DNA of 64,000 nt from NCBI RefSeq assembly GCF_900445235.1, contig NZ_UFSM01000001.1, forward strand, positions 3,239,501 through 3,303,500, in the 5' to 3' direction. A model generated the notes under the pieces. The model was not told the origin of the DNA, did not search any database, and saw only the letters and a program-made list of their open reading frames with translations. The stretch is from Aminobacter aminovorans. GTDB lineage: Bacteria > Pseudomonadota > Alphaproteobacteria > Rhizobiales > Rhizobiaceae. The position numbers and the translations under genes were made by a program. Below, piece by piece: positions 7,809 through 17,385 of the stretch (the stretch's first letter is position 1; the number at the start of each line of letters is the position of its first letter).

Positions 7809-10613
7809 TTATGAGCCCAGCATGTCCAGACGTGGTCGTGTATCGATCCATTCCTTGTGCAGAAGATCTCCCAGCAACTCCCCGGGGTTGCGGGGTGCGG
7901 CTGTTCCAAGAACAGCGCTTGCTGCTTCGCGGGTTCGTGGTCCGAGCCGGCCATCAATTTCGCCGACATCCTTGCCTGCCCGTTTCAGCGCAAGCTGCAC
8001 TTCCTTGCCGATTGTCAGCCCGTCGACGCCACCCAAAGCCTTCTTCGCTTGATCGGAGGCGCCCTTGAAGTTGAAAGAGGCGGACAAGGCATATAGGCGG
8101 GCGATCTCGCCGCTGTCCTTCTGCAGTGTCGGATTGTCCTTCAGCAGCTCGGCTGCGTAGAAAGCGCCCCACGCGTCGCCCCTCTCGGCGCTTTCGCGGT
8201 ACCAGCCCGATACTGTCGCGGCGTCAGAGGTATTTTCTCGCTGGGCAAGACGCGCAAGCAGCCGACCAGCGTAGGGATGTCCCATTGCGCGGGCCTTCTC
8301 AAACAATTCGGCCGCGTGCTTGGTGTCCTTCTGTACGCCTGCTCCGTCGCGATAGAGGATGCCAAGCAAAACCATGCCATAGACATCATTGCGATCAGAC
8401 GACTCCGTGATGAATTTCAGGGCGCGGGCTTCGTCCTTGGCGACATGCTCACCTGAGAGGTACTCGGTGCCCAACATGTTCATTGCATAGGTGTGACCGG
8501 ACTCTGCCGCGCTCGCGACCATTGCCATGCCACGATCGATGTCAGGTTTGGTACCGAGGCCCGTGACCAATGCACGGCCCAGCGCATATTGCGAATAGGG
8601 ATCGCCGCGCTTGGCGCCGGCTTCGAAGAGTGGGATCGCTTTGGCCGGATCGCGCTCGACCGCGGCACCGAACTGATAAAGCCTGCCGAGCAGATAGCTG
8701 GCGCGGACATGGCCGGCGTCGCTGGCGGCGTTGAGCTCGGTCAGCGCGTCCTTGAAATCGCCCTGGGCATAGAGGGCACGAGCGTACTGGTACTTGAACC
8801 GGGCGATCTCGGGATGCTGGTCGACGGCTGCCTTGCAGGCGCTCAGGGCCTTGGTCACGTCGATGTCGTTGGGCAGTTTGCCGTCGGCAACTGCCTGGAC
8901 GTCGAGCGGCTCGGCGGCGAGCGTGTCGCATTCATTGACCGAGACGGCGACGTTGATGGTGATCGGGGCGGGCGCTGCGGTCTTGGCAGCCGGCATCAGC
9001 ACGACGGTGCGCAGCGGTTCCTTGGCAGGCGCCTTGTCGGCGGGAAGGGGGATCGGCTTGACCTCCATGCTGTCGGTGCTTGTGTCGACCTTGCCGGCGC
9101 TGCCGCTGGTGTTCATCGCCACCGTCTCGGCCACCGGCTTTGTCTCGTCCTCGGCGGCGACGAGCTTGAGCGACGGGCGGATGCGCAGCTTGGTAATGTC
9201 TTCGGCCTTGATCAGGTCGCCTTCGGAAACGATCTTGCCGTCGACCGCCACCTGCGTGTCCGGATCGCGCTTTTCCAGGCGGAGCCAGCCGGTGGGGGCC
9301 GCACTAGTCGAACGCACCACCTCTTCGGGCATGGCTGCGAAACCGGTGCCGATGTCGGAAGCCATGGCGACGAGGATCGGCTTGGCCTGTTCGGGTGCTG
9401 CCGGCTTCGGCTCATCGCCCTGCTGGATGTTCAGCGCCGGCTTGACCTCAGCCTCGGCGACAGCCTGCGCATCGACGACGACGCGGACGATGCCGCTGGC
9501 GCTGCGGCCGCTGTCGGTGGTGACGGTGTAGCGTACCTCGTCAGCGGTCATGTCGGCGGAAGCCGGCTTGAACATGACGTCTTCGATACGGTCGGCGGCG
9601 ATCTTGCTGTCGAGGCCGAGCTGCTGGTCGCCGAGCCAGAGCGTGCCCTGGTCGGGCAGCTTGGTGAAATTGATCGTCAGCTCGGCATTGCCGCTGGTGA
9701 TTGGCGGCGATATACGCAACGCCACCTCCTTGGGAGAAGGCGGCACGCGAACTTCGCGCATGTCCTCTATAATCAACAGGTTCTGGCGGGTTACGAAGAA
9801 GAAAGATGAGGTAAGGCTCGACGCATCCCACGGCGTCTGGCGCCCGTCGGTACGCTTGATGACCTCGGCGCGAATGTCGCTGAGCAGCTTCCTGACCTCG
9901 ACATTCGGCTTCAGCGCATATTCGGCGAAGGTACCGGTGAACGGGCTCAAGCCATCATTGCCATCGAGCGCGACACGGTCGGGCGCCGTCGAATAGACGA
10001 TCAGCGTGCCATCCTGGGGCGCGACCGAGGCCAGCCCCTTCTTGCCCTCGACGGCGACCTTGGCCTGGCCGACATAATAGGAATTGTTGGCGAAGGGATT
10101 GTCGCGGCAGGCGTCGAGGATCGCAATCTGCAGCGAGGAGGTTTCGCGCATGTACTCGAGCAGGCTCGACATGTTGTAGGCCTGCACCTCGAGGTCGTAG
10201 GAGGTGGCCAGGGTCGCGTCGACCGGGATCATGAAATTGTGGCCGCCGACCTGCACGGCGTGGCCGCTGTAATAAAACAGCGCGACGTCGCCATCGTTGA
10301 GCGTTCTGAGAAAACCGAGGATGGTTTCCTCCAGGCCTTGCTTGTCGAGGTCCTTGCCGAGCGTCACCTCGAAATTGGCGCGCTCCAGCACTTCACGGAT
10401 GCGATCGGCGTCGTTGGCGGCATTGGGCAACTGAGCAAGGTGCTGGTAGGCGCTGTTGCCGATGACCAGCGCTGCGCGGCGACCGGACACACCGTCAGCC
10501 GCAAAGGCTGTGCTCAGCGCAAGCAGCAGGAGGACACCGCAGGCGGCAATGGCGCCGATCAGGCGCGCGATAATGCCATCATTGCGAGCAGGCAAGCAGC
10601 CTTCGCATACCAT
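7809..10613 (-). CDS. Secreted caspase-like (C14) protein with Sel1 repeats
   Basis: The 934-aa protein has a signal peptide (cleavage near AFA-AD, residue 39) and then a caspase fold: RRAALVIGNSAYQHLAQLPN, the catalytic histidine in YYSGHAVQ (H118) and the catalytic cysteine in ILDACRDNPF (C169). A long middle region (about 300-560) is low in recognisable domains. From about residue 640 there are several Sel1-type repeats (for example ASYLLGRLYQFGAAVERDPAKAIPLFEAGAKRGDPYSQYALGRAL). The C-terminus (LKRAGKDVGEIDGRLGPRTREAASAVLG) resembles a peptidoglycan-binding module. AAAGGAG lies 6-7 bases before the ATG. It sits between tssH and a kinase gene; a role in T6SS control or as a periplasmic protease is inference. 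Confidence 0.85.
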   Translation of the reverse strand: MVCEGCLPARNDGIIARLIGAIAACGVLLLLALSTAFAADGVSGRRAALVIGNSAYQHLAQLPNAANDADRIREVLERANFEVTLGKDLDKQGLEETILGFLRTLNDGDVALFYYSGHAVQVGGHNFMIPVDATLATSYDLEVQAYNMSSLLEYMRETSSLQIAILDACRDNPFANNSYYVGQAKVAVEGKKGLASVAPQDGTLIVYSTAPDRVALDGNDGLSPFTGTFAEYALKPNVEVRKLLSDIRAEVIKRTDGRQTPWDASSLTSSFFFVTRQNLLIIEDMREVRVPPSPKEVALRISPPITSGNAELTINFTKLPDQGTLWLGDQQLGLDSKIAADRIEDVMFKPASADMTADEVRYTVTTDSGRSASGIVRVVVDAQAVAEAEVKPALNIQQGDEPKPAAPEQAKPILVAMASDIGTGFAAMPEEVVRSTSAAPTGWLRLEKRDPDTQVAVDGKIVSEGDLIKAEDITKLRIRPSLKLVAAEDETKPVAETVAMNTSGSAGKVDTSTDSMEVKPIPLPADKAPAKEPLRTVVLMPAAKTAAPAPITINVAVSVNECDTLAAEPLDVQAVADGKLPNDIDVTKALSACKAAVDQHPEIARFKYQYARALYAQGDFKDALTELNAASDAGHVRASYLLGRLYQFGAAVERDPAKAIPLFEAGAKRGDPYSQYALGRALVTGLGTKPDIDRGMAMVASAAESGHTYAMNMLGTEYLSGEHVAKDEARALKFITESSDRNDVYGMVLLGILYRDGAGVQKDTKHAAELFEKARAMGHPYAGRLLARLAQRENTSDAATVSGWYRESAERGDAWGAFYAAELLKDNPTLQKDSGEIARLYALSASFNFKGASDQAKKALGGVDGLTIGKEVQLALKRAGKDVGEIDGRLGPRTREAASAVLGTAAPRNPGELLGDLLHKEWIDTRPRLDMLGS

Positions 10614-10869
10614 GAACTGCTCCTTTCGGACGCGCAGTCTTTACAGGCTTGGCACGGCTTGCATTTGTTAGCGTTCAAGCATCCTCCTGACGTGGATCGG
10701 TGTCAACGTGGGCGACATAGATCAAACGGCCTATTGCCCGGCCGATGCGACAGCCGTGCGAGCAAAAGTCCCCATGGCGAAAATCCGTGTTATTGTCAGT
10801 CCGGTGATCGAAAAATCGCAGGTGTGAAGCAATGGCCGAACGGCGCTCACGCATGGATGGAACCAGGTC

Positions 10870-12894
10870 ATGACGCCGGAGGACAAGACACGCATCGCGC
10901 CCGATACCGGTGTCCATCAGGGCGTGCAGCTCAACGGCATCTACGAAATCGACGAGCATATCGCCACCGGCGGCATGGGCGAGGTCTATCGCGGTCATAA
11001 CATCCAGACCGGCGATCCCGTTGCGATCAAGGTGGTGCTGCGCGAATTCGCGCGCGACCAGGGCATTCTGGCGCTGTTTCGCAAAGAGGCGTCGATCCTC
11101 AACCACCTCTCCAACGACGCCATCGTGCGCTATCACGTCTTCACCATCGACCCGACGATCGGCCGGCCTTATCTGGCAATGGAGTTCGTCGACGGCCAGT
11201 CGCTGGGTGAGCGCATCCGCAATGGCCCGCTCGACACGCGCGAGGCGCGCAAGATGCTGGCGCGGGTGGCTTCCGGCCTGTCGGTGGCGCATGAGGCCGG
11301 CGTCATCCACCGCGACCTGTCGCCCGACAACATCGTCCTGCCCGGCGGCAAGGTCGAGAAGACCAAGATCATCGATTTCGGCATTGCCCGCTCGGCCAAT
11401 GTCGGCGGCGGCACTTTGCTCGGCGGCAGCTTCGCCGGCAAATACAGCTTTGTTTCCCCCGAACAGCTTGGGCTGTATGGCGGTGAGATTACCGACCAGT
11501 CCGACATCTACAGCCTAGGCCTGGTGCTTGCGGCCGCCTTGCGTGGCAAGCAGCTCGACATGGGCGGATCGCCGGTCGAGGTGATCGAGAAGCGCCGGAC
11601 CGTGCCCGACCTGAGCGGAATCGACCCTGATCTTCTGCCGCTGCTGCAATCGATGCTGCAGCCTGACCCGAGGGATCGCCCGGAGAGTGCGGCCGCGATC
11701 GTCGAATGGCTGCGCGAAACGAGTGGTGCAACGGCGCCCCCCGTCACGCTGCCCGGCGTGCCGCCGCACGACCAGGAGCGCAAGCCTGCCGAGGCCTGGC
11801 GGCCGCCGGGATCGGCATCGAGCGGGCAGAAGTCGCTGCCGCCTGAGGCGGTGCTGCCGCGCGATGCACCGTGGCGCACGGCAGGCACGACGGGCAGGCC
11901 GATGCCCGACATCAGGCAGAAGGCAGCGCCCAAGGCCGCGCCTGCGGCGAACGTGCCCAAGTCACGGAGCGGGGCGCTGCTCGGCGCGGTTCTGCTGGCC
12001 ACCGTGGCGACCTTGGGCGCCGGCGCCTATTTTTCCGGGCTGCTGGACGGGCTCTTGACCGGCGATACGAAGGTCACATCAGCGGAAGGCCCGGCAGGCG
12101 GCAAGCTCATGCCTGCGCCGCCGGCACCCAAGGAGATAGCCCAGCCGCCGGTCGCACCGTTGCCTGCGCCCGCACCCGTCACCGAAGCCAAAGCGCCCGC
12201 GCCGACCGACATCGCCAAGCCGAAACCGGCCGCCAAGCCGGTGGCGCTGCCGGCACCACCGGAGGCGGTCAGCGCTGCCGACTGGTTCAAGGCCTTCGAC
12301 GGCGGTCCCTGCTTCTATGCTTCGGTGGCCAACGCCTCGGCGCCCAGCCCCGAGGTCGAGGGGCTCGCGACCTCGAAGGCGCCGTTCGACAAGCTGAGCC
12401 GGGATTTCGCCTCGGCCTTCGGCAAAGGTCCCAAGGTCAATCCCCGGATGATCGAACGCGAGCAGTGCCCGGTCGCCGATTTCCTCGAGGCGGTGCATCC
12501 CGATAATAGCCAGGGTCCGACCCTGCAATTGAACAAGGACAACCTCAAGGTCGGGGACTCGCTTCAGGGCACGCTGAGCCGGACCGGCAGCCGAAACGTC
12601 AATCTGCTCCTGATCGGCAAGGACGGGGTCGTCTATAACTTCGCCAGCCTGCTCAAGAAGTCCGGCCCCGACGCGGCGAGCTTCAGCATGAAGCTGTTCC
12701 CACTCAATGATCAGGAGGCCACAGCATCCGAACCGCATCTGATCGTGGCGTTGGCCAGCGACAACGGCATCAAGGCGGCCGACATCAAGGACCCTGAGCT
12801 CGCCTCCGACCTGTTCCCAAAAATCCGCACCGAGATCGAGGCTCAGCCGAACGCCGCCGGCGTCGCCTTCGGCTACTTCCTGTTCGACCGTTGA
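10870..12894 (+). CDS. Membrane Ser/Thr protein kinase (PpkA-like)
   Basis: An N-terminal eukaryotic-type kinase domain (about residues 24-285) has the glycine loop ATGGMGEVY, the ATP lysine K54 (VAIKVV), the catalytic HRDLSPDN with D149, and DFG at 169-171. A proline-rich linker leads to one membrane helix at about 368-390 (GALLGAVLLATVATLGAGAYF), then a Pro/Ala/Lys-rich linker and a C-terminal extracytoplasmic domain with a DUF4384-like stretch (KVGDSLQGTLSRTGSRNVNLLLIGKDG). PpkA-type kinases switch on T6SS by phosphorylating Fha in other species. The position beside tss genes fits that role, but no fha or pppA gene is in view. Confidence 0.87.
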   Translation: MTPEDKTRIAPDTGVHQGVQLNGIYEIDEHIATGGMGEVYRGHNIQTGDPVAIKVVLREFARDQGILALFRKEASILNHLSNDAIVRYHVFTIDPTIGRPYLAMEFVDGQSLGERIRNGPLDTREARKMLARVASGLSVAHEAGVIHRDLSPDNIVLPGGKVEKTKIIDFGIARSANVGGGTLLGGSFAGKYSFVSPEQLGLYGGEITDQSDIYSLGLVLAAALRGKQLDMGGSPVEVIEKRRTVPDLSGIDPDLLPLLQSMLQPDPRDRPESAAAIVEWLRETSGATAPPVTLPGVPPHDQERKPAEAWRPPGSASSGQKSLPPEAVLPRDAPWRTAGTTGRPMPDIRQKAAPKAAPAANVPKSRSGALLGAVLLATVATLGAGAYFSGLLDGLLTGDTKVTSAEGPAGGKLMPAPPAPKEIAQPPVAPLPAPAPVTEAKAPAPTDIAKPKPAAKPVALPAPPEAVSAADWFKAFDGGPCFYASVANASAPSPEVEGLATSKAPFDKLSRDFASAFGKGPKVNPRMIEREQCPVADFLEAVHPDNSQGPTLQLNKDNLKVGDSLQGTLSRTGSRNVNLLLIGKDGVVYNFASLLKKSGPDAASFSMKLFPLNDQEATASEPHLIVALASDNGIKAADIKDPELASDLFPKIRTEIEAQPNAAGVAFGYFLFDR

Positions 12895-12903
12895 ACTGGG
12901 GCC

Positions 12904-13572
12904 TCAGCCCGCCCTGAGCGCCTGCTGCGGCCAGCGTTGCAGCGCCTCACGACCCGTATCAGTCAGATCGTAGATGCCGCGATCGACGCGGACGAACCAG
13001 CCATAAACATTGTCGAGCAGGATCTTGGGTGCACGAGACACCGCCTGGCTCAGGTCGCGTGGCCGCCTGGGGCCATCGACCAGCGCCGCCGCGCACCTCA
13101 GCGCGTCCTGGCGATAGGCGGTCATGATCGGTGCGCGCGAGCCTCCGCCAGCAACAGGGTCGCCCTGTCTGCGACGATGTTCTGACACAAGGCGAGAGCG
13201 GCGCTTGGCATCGCGCCTGGGAGCAGGCGCCTCCGGGCTGAGCAAGACTTCGATACGCTCGTCGTCAAAAATGCCAAGCAGGCCAAAACCCAACCGCCGG
13301 CACAAATTGCGGAACCGTTTGTCGCCCTCGCGGCCCTTGCCACGCGGCGACATGCGCGCGGCGAGCCAGATTTCGTCGGCGGCTGCGGCACGGTCGACGC
13401 CTTGCAGGATAAGCTCGAGATTGAACTGCAGCTTGAGTTCGCAAACCACGACGATGGGCGGCGCATCGTTGCTCAGCGCCAGCAGGTCGCAGCCGCCGAT
13501 CTCGCCCTTGACCTCGAAGCCGAGTCCTTCGAGGAAGCGCTTCACCGGGCTGTAGAGTGCCGTCTCGAGCAA
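12904..13572 (-). CDS. DUF2161 family protein, PD-(D/E)XK nuclease-like fold
   Basis: The 222-aa protein starts with YSPVKRFLEGLGFEVKGEIGGCDLLALS and continues with PIVVVCELKL. The spaced D...E-x-K residues (GGCDLL, then CELK) are the hallmark of a PD-(D/E)XK nuclease core. The C-terminal third (QDALRCAAALVDGPRRPRDLSQAVSRAPKILLDNVYGWFVRVDRGIYDLTDTGREAL) looks like a winged-helix domain. It matches what I know as DUF2161, whose substrate is unknown. It ends 10 bp from the convergent kinase gene. The following 273 bp (13573-13845) hold nothing I recognise. Confidence 0.75.
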   Translation of the reverse strand: MLETALYSPVKRFLEGLGFEVKGEIGGCDLLALSNDAPPIVVVCELKLQFNLELILQGVDRAAAADEIWLAARMSPRGKGREGDKRFRNLCRRLGFGLLGIFDDERIEVLLSPEAPAPRRDAKRRSRLVSEHRRRQGDPVAGGGSRAPIMTAYRQDALRCAAALVDGPRRPRDLSQAVSRAPKILLDNVYGWFVRVDRGIYDLTDTGREALQRWPQQALRAG

Positions 13573-13845
13573 CAGGTTTTCTCACCACATTAACGCTGGG
13601 CCAAGGCTGTGCCTCGTCGCTGGCGCTGGCCAGGTCTGCGTCGAATCATTCAGGATATCATGCCGATGCCACCGCCATAGTCGAGCGGTGGCATCCAGCA
13701 TCGGGACATTCGACGCGGTTGGCGGTCAAATCGCCAGGACAGGGCCTGGAGCAATTCCAGGAAAAGTGTGCATCGGTTTTCTGTCCGGAATTGCGCAGAA
13801 ACAAGAAGATAGAGAGTTTCTGCGATTCTAGGAAAAGCGGAGACG

Positions 13846-15783
13846 CTAGTCCGAAATCGGGGCGATATCCTGCAATGCAGCCGCCGAGAGTGTCCTCAAC
13901 CTGATGCGGGAGGCGCGCTCCTGGTCGCAATAGACCATGTTGCGGGCGACACGCTTGGCGCGGCCGCGGCCTTCCGGTGCGCCGGTGTTGGGATTGACGT
14001 CGAACTTGGGAAAATTGCTCGAGGATATGTCGAGCCGAAGCCGATGGCCCTTCTTGAACAGATTGGCCGTGGCAAAGGGTTCGATGGTGATGCTCATCAC
14101 CTCGCCCGGGACGCAGGGTTTCGGCGCATCGAAGCCATCGCGGTATCGGCAGCGGAATATGCCGTCCGTCAGGATCATGGCGAAGCCGGTGGGATAGTCC
14201 TCGCTCGGTGGATAAACGTCGATCAGCTTTGCGGTGAAGTCGGTATCGGGGCCGTCAGTGGAAGCAAAAAGCTCAACGGTCACCGGACCGACGACGGCAA
14301 TGTCTTCGACAAATGGCTCGGTTTCGAAGGAGAGAACGTCCAGCCGAGCCGAAAGCGGCAGATTGGTGTTGTCACAGCCGAAGAACCGCGCCTGCTCGCG
14401 CTGATCGAAGCCGCCGCCCTCGAACACCGGTTGGCCGCTGGTCAGCGCGCCGCCGATGGTCGGCACGGGGTGCTTCGGATCGAAGTCGTAGACGAATGGA
14501 GCTGCCGTGCGGGCAGGGGCCAAGGTCGACAGGCGGCCGTCCTCGTGGAGGTGCAGCACCGTTTCCTCGGAGGTCGGTACCGGCCAATCGGGCGCGGCGA
14601 TCCAGCGCCCGCCATGGTCGAGGCGGCCTTGCGGATTCTTGCGGCCCGACCCACCGCCCATGACGAACAGGCGCGCGCGGGGTTCTCTGTCAACGCCATT
14701 GTCTGCGTCCTTCATCCAGCGGTCGAACCAGCGGCGACGAAACTCCAGCCAGCTTTCGCTGACATTGCCGCCCAAGGGGGCGGCCGCTCCGAACTCGACA
14801 TCGCCGGCGAAGGTGGCGTTGCGGTTGCCGTGCAGATTGGGGCCCATGATGAGCGCCATCGGACGATCCCGGTCACGCGCCAGTCCTGCGTAGTTCTCGA
14901 AGGTGGTTTTCACATAGGCATCGTACCAGCTCGACAACAGCGCGACCGGCACATTCGGGAAAGTATCGTAGCTTTCGGCAGCATAGATGCCGGGCTGCTT
15001 CCAGTAGTCGTCGAAGGTGCCGTGACGCCACTGTTCGAGCAGATAGTCCTCGTATTCGGGGACCCAACGCACCGGTGAGCGCCGCTCGGACCAGGGCATG
15101 GCGTTGAACCAGCTTCTGACATCCTCCGCTTCCAGTGCGCGCAGCAGGTTGGGGTCGTGTTTGGCCGCGGTGCTCTCGCGGGCATTGTTGTACGCCCAGG
15201 TTGCCTGCTTCAATTCAAACGCGCCGCCCTGGCGAATGCCGCAGGTAAAGGCGTTCGAGAACCCACCGGAGTCCATGACCATCGCAGCAAGGCCGGGCGG
15301 GTTTAGACAGGCCAGCGCCATCTGGGTGTGCGCGGCATATGAAAGCCCCATCGTGCCGATCTTGCCATTCGACCAGGGTTGCTCGACGATCCAGGCAAGC
15401 GTGTCGTAACCGTCAGGACCTTCGGCGAGGTACTTGGTGAACGCGCCTTCCGAACCATGTCGGCCGCGGCAATCCTGATAGATCACGACATAGCCGTGGC
15501 GGACGAAGTGGCTTGCGACTTCGGCCCGCGTCATCGGCCTTGCCATGCCGAGTTCGATTTCCGAGCGCGAGCGCTCATCCTTGCCGTAGGCGGTACGTTC
15601 CAGGATGACGGGCAGGGCGTCTTCCAACACCCTGCCGTCATTTGCCGGACGATAGATGTCGGCCGCGAGCCGGACACCGTCGCGCATCGCCACCATCACA
15701 TCGCGGTGGACCACGACGCCGGGGCTCACCGGCTCGAGTGCGGGCAAGGACGCGACGCCCATCGTTTCCGCTGCTGCTTTCAT
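13846..15783 (-). CDS. CocE/NonD family hydrolase (X-Pro dipeptidyl-peptidase-like)
   Basis: The protein of about 645 aa has an alpha/beta-hydrolase domain with VVIYQDCRGRHGSEG, the nucleophile elbow GTMGLSYAAHTQ (serine in GLSYA), and a C-terminal jelly-roll domain (from about residue 430) typical of CocE/NonD acyl hydrolases and X-Pro dipeptidyl peptidases. The ATG at 15783 follows an AAGG motif and starts just after the preceding gene stops (15791); a frame to 15810 would overlap it. It is the last gene of the peptide ABC operon, so it may act on an ester or peptide brought in by that transporter. That link is inference from position. Confidence 0.87.
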   Translation of the reverse strand: MKAAAETMGVASLPALEPVSPGVVVHRDVMVAMRDGVRLAADIYRPANDGRVLEDALPVILERTAYGKDERSRSEIELGMARPMTRAEVASHFVRHGYVVIYQDCRGRHGSEGAFTKYLAEGPDGYDTLAWIVEQPWSNGKIGTMGLSYAAHTQMALACLNPPGLAAMVMDSGGFSNAFTCGIRQGGAFELKQATWAYNNARESTAAKHDPNLLRALEAEDVRSWFNAMPWSERRSPVRWVPEYEDYLLEQWRHGTFDDYWKQPGIYAAESYDTFPNVPVALLSSWYDAYVKTTFENYAGLARDRDRPMALIMGPNLHGNRNATFAGDVEFGAAAPLGGNVSESWLEFRRRWFDRWMKDADNGVDREPRARLFVMGGGSGRKNPQGRLDHGGRWIAAPDWPVPTSEETVLHLHEDGRLSTLAPARTAAPFVYDFDPKHPVPTIGGALTSGQPVFEGGGFDQREQARFFGCDNTNLPLSARLDVLSFETEPFVEDIAVVGPVTVELFASTDGPDTDFTAKLIDVYPPSEDYPTGFAMILTDGIFRCRYRDGFDAPKPCVPGEVMSITIEPFATANLFKKGHRLRLDISSSNFPKFDVNPNTGAPEGRGRAKRVARNMVYCDQERASRIRLRTLSAAALQDIAPISD

Positions 15784-15790
15784 GACTGCC

Positions 15791-17365
15791 TTACTTCGTC
15801 GTGTGGGCAAAGGTGGCGAGCGTGTCTTCGCCCTTGGAAGGGGTGTAAGCGATGCTGTCGCGGCTCGCCCAAGTGACCACCGGCCAGTAGAGCGGCATGA
15901 TGGCGACGTCGCCGAAGGCGACCTCGGCAGCTTCGGCCAACAGTGCGTTGCGCTTGTCGACGTCGAATTCGGCCAGCGCCTCCTTCATCTTGGCATCGTA
16001 GGTGGGATTGGAATAACGCGCCCGATTGAAGGAGCCGGTGCCAGCTTCCTTGTCGAACGTCATCAGCACGTTGGTCATGCCGGGCGCCGCAGACGGGGTG
16101 GTTGTGCCGAAGGAGAAAACGAAGGCCGAGAATTCCTGTTTGCCGGCCGCCGCGACGTAGACGCTGTAGGGCTGGGTGACGACGCCGTTGACCTTAAGTC
16201 CACCACGCGCAAACAGTTGGCCGAGTGCCTGGCCGACATCGGCGTCGCCGGCAAAACGGTCGTTGGACGAATGCACTGTGATGCCGAAACCGTCGGGATA
16301 ACCCGCCTCGGCGAGCAAAGCCTTGGCGCCGGCGAGATCGATCGCTTCCGGCTTGAGATTGGCCGAGTGGCCGCCGATGCCTTCAGGCACGAGCTGGCCG
16401 GCGGCCGCACCTGCGCCCGACAGGATGCGGTCGATCAGAAGCTGGCGATCGACCATCTTCGACATCGCCTGTCTTACGCGAACGTCCTTCAGCGGGCTCG
16501 GCGCCAGCTTGGCGCCCGCCTTGTCGGTGACGAACGGGCTCTCGTCACGCGCGCTGTCGAGTGCCAGATAGATAATCCGTGCCGAGGGCGTGGAGTGCAG
16601 TGCGATGCCCTCGACGCTCTTCAGCGTTGCGACATCCGCCGGCGGCACGGCGTCGATCAGATCGACAGCGCCGGAACGAAGCGCCGCCACGCGTGCGGCG
16701 TTGTTGGAGATCGTGCGGAAAGTGACCTTTTCGAATTCCGGCTTGTCGCCCCAGAAATCGTCGTTGCGCTGAAGCACAAGGCGATCGCCCGGCACCCATT
16801 CGACGAATTTGTAGGGGCCGGTGCCGATGGTCGCAGCGCCACTGTTGAAGTCCGCAATGCCTTTGCCTTCGGAGGCCTGCCTGGAAACGATGTAGACCAT
16901 GCCGGCCAGTTCCATGAATTGCGGCGTCGGCTTCTTGGTGGTGAAGCGGATGGTGGTCGGATCGACGATCTCCATCTTTGCGATGGAGCCGACATTGGCA
17001 GTGAACGGTGCCGGGCTGTTTTCGATCGTCGACACGCGTTCGAGCGAATAGACGACGTCCTCAGCGCTCAGCGGTGATCCGTCGTGGAACTCGACGCCCT
17101 GGCGCAGCTTAACTTCCCAAGTAAGCGGATCGGTATTCTTCCAGGATTCGGCCAGGTTCGGCTTGATCTGAAGGTTTTCGTCCTGCTCGACCAGCCGCCC
17201 GAAAATATGCTGGGCGGCATTCTGGTTGTTGCCGGTGCGCGAGAATTGCGGGTCGATGGCGGAAGGTTCGGCGGAGATGCCCACTGTAAGGTCGGCGGCA
17301 GATGCCGCTATGGAAAAGCTGCTGGCCAAAAGCAAAGCTGCGAAAGACGAACGGATGATCTGCAT
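15791..17365 (-). CDS. ABC transporter substrate-binding protein, family 5 (peptide type)
   Basis: The 524-aa product has a Sec signal peptide (MQIIRSSFAALLLASSFSIAASA) and the SBP family 5 pattern: DPQFSRTGNNQNAAQHIFGRLVEQDENLQIKPNLAESWK, then LRQGVEFHDGSPLSAEDVVYSLERV. These proteins deliver oligopeptides, nickel chelates or similar ligands to an Opp/Dpp-type permease. The ATG at 17365 fits the signal peptide and follows GGGAAC; the longer frame to 17506 would run into the upstream ATPase gene. Ligand specificity cannot be read from the sequence. Confidence 0.92.
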   Translation of the reverse strand: MQIIRSSFAALLLASSFSIAASAADLTVGISAEPSAIDPQFSRTGNNQNAAQHIFGRLVEQDENLQIKPNLAESWKNTDPLTWEVKLRQGVEFHDGSPLSAEDVVYSLERVSTIENSPAPFTANVGSIAKMEIVDPTTIRFTTKKPTPQFMELAGMVYIVSRQASEGKGIADFNSGAATIGTGPYKFVEWVPGDRLVLQRNDDFWGDKPEFEKVTFRTISNNAARVAALRSGAVDLIDAVPPADVATLKSVEGIALHSTPSARIIYLALDSARDESPFVTDKAGAKLAPSPLKDVRVRQAMSKMVDRQLLIDRILSGAGAAAGQLVPEGIGGHSANLKPEAIDLAGAKALLAEAGYPDGFGITVHSSNDRFAGDADVGQALGQLFARGGLKVNGVVTQPYSVYVAAAGKQEFSAFVFSFGTTTPSAAPGMTNVLMTFDKEAGTGSFNRARYSNPTYDAKMKEALAEFDVDKRNALLAEAAEVAFGDVAIMPLYWPVVTWASRDSIAYTPSKGEDTLATFAHTTK

Positions 17366-17385
17366 GGTCGTGTTCCCTTTTCTGT

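Noticed and set aside
13557..13904. Possible gene in the gap 13573-13845
   Set aside because: No ribosome site, no family pattern, and it overlaps both neighbours.
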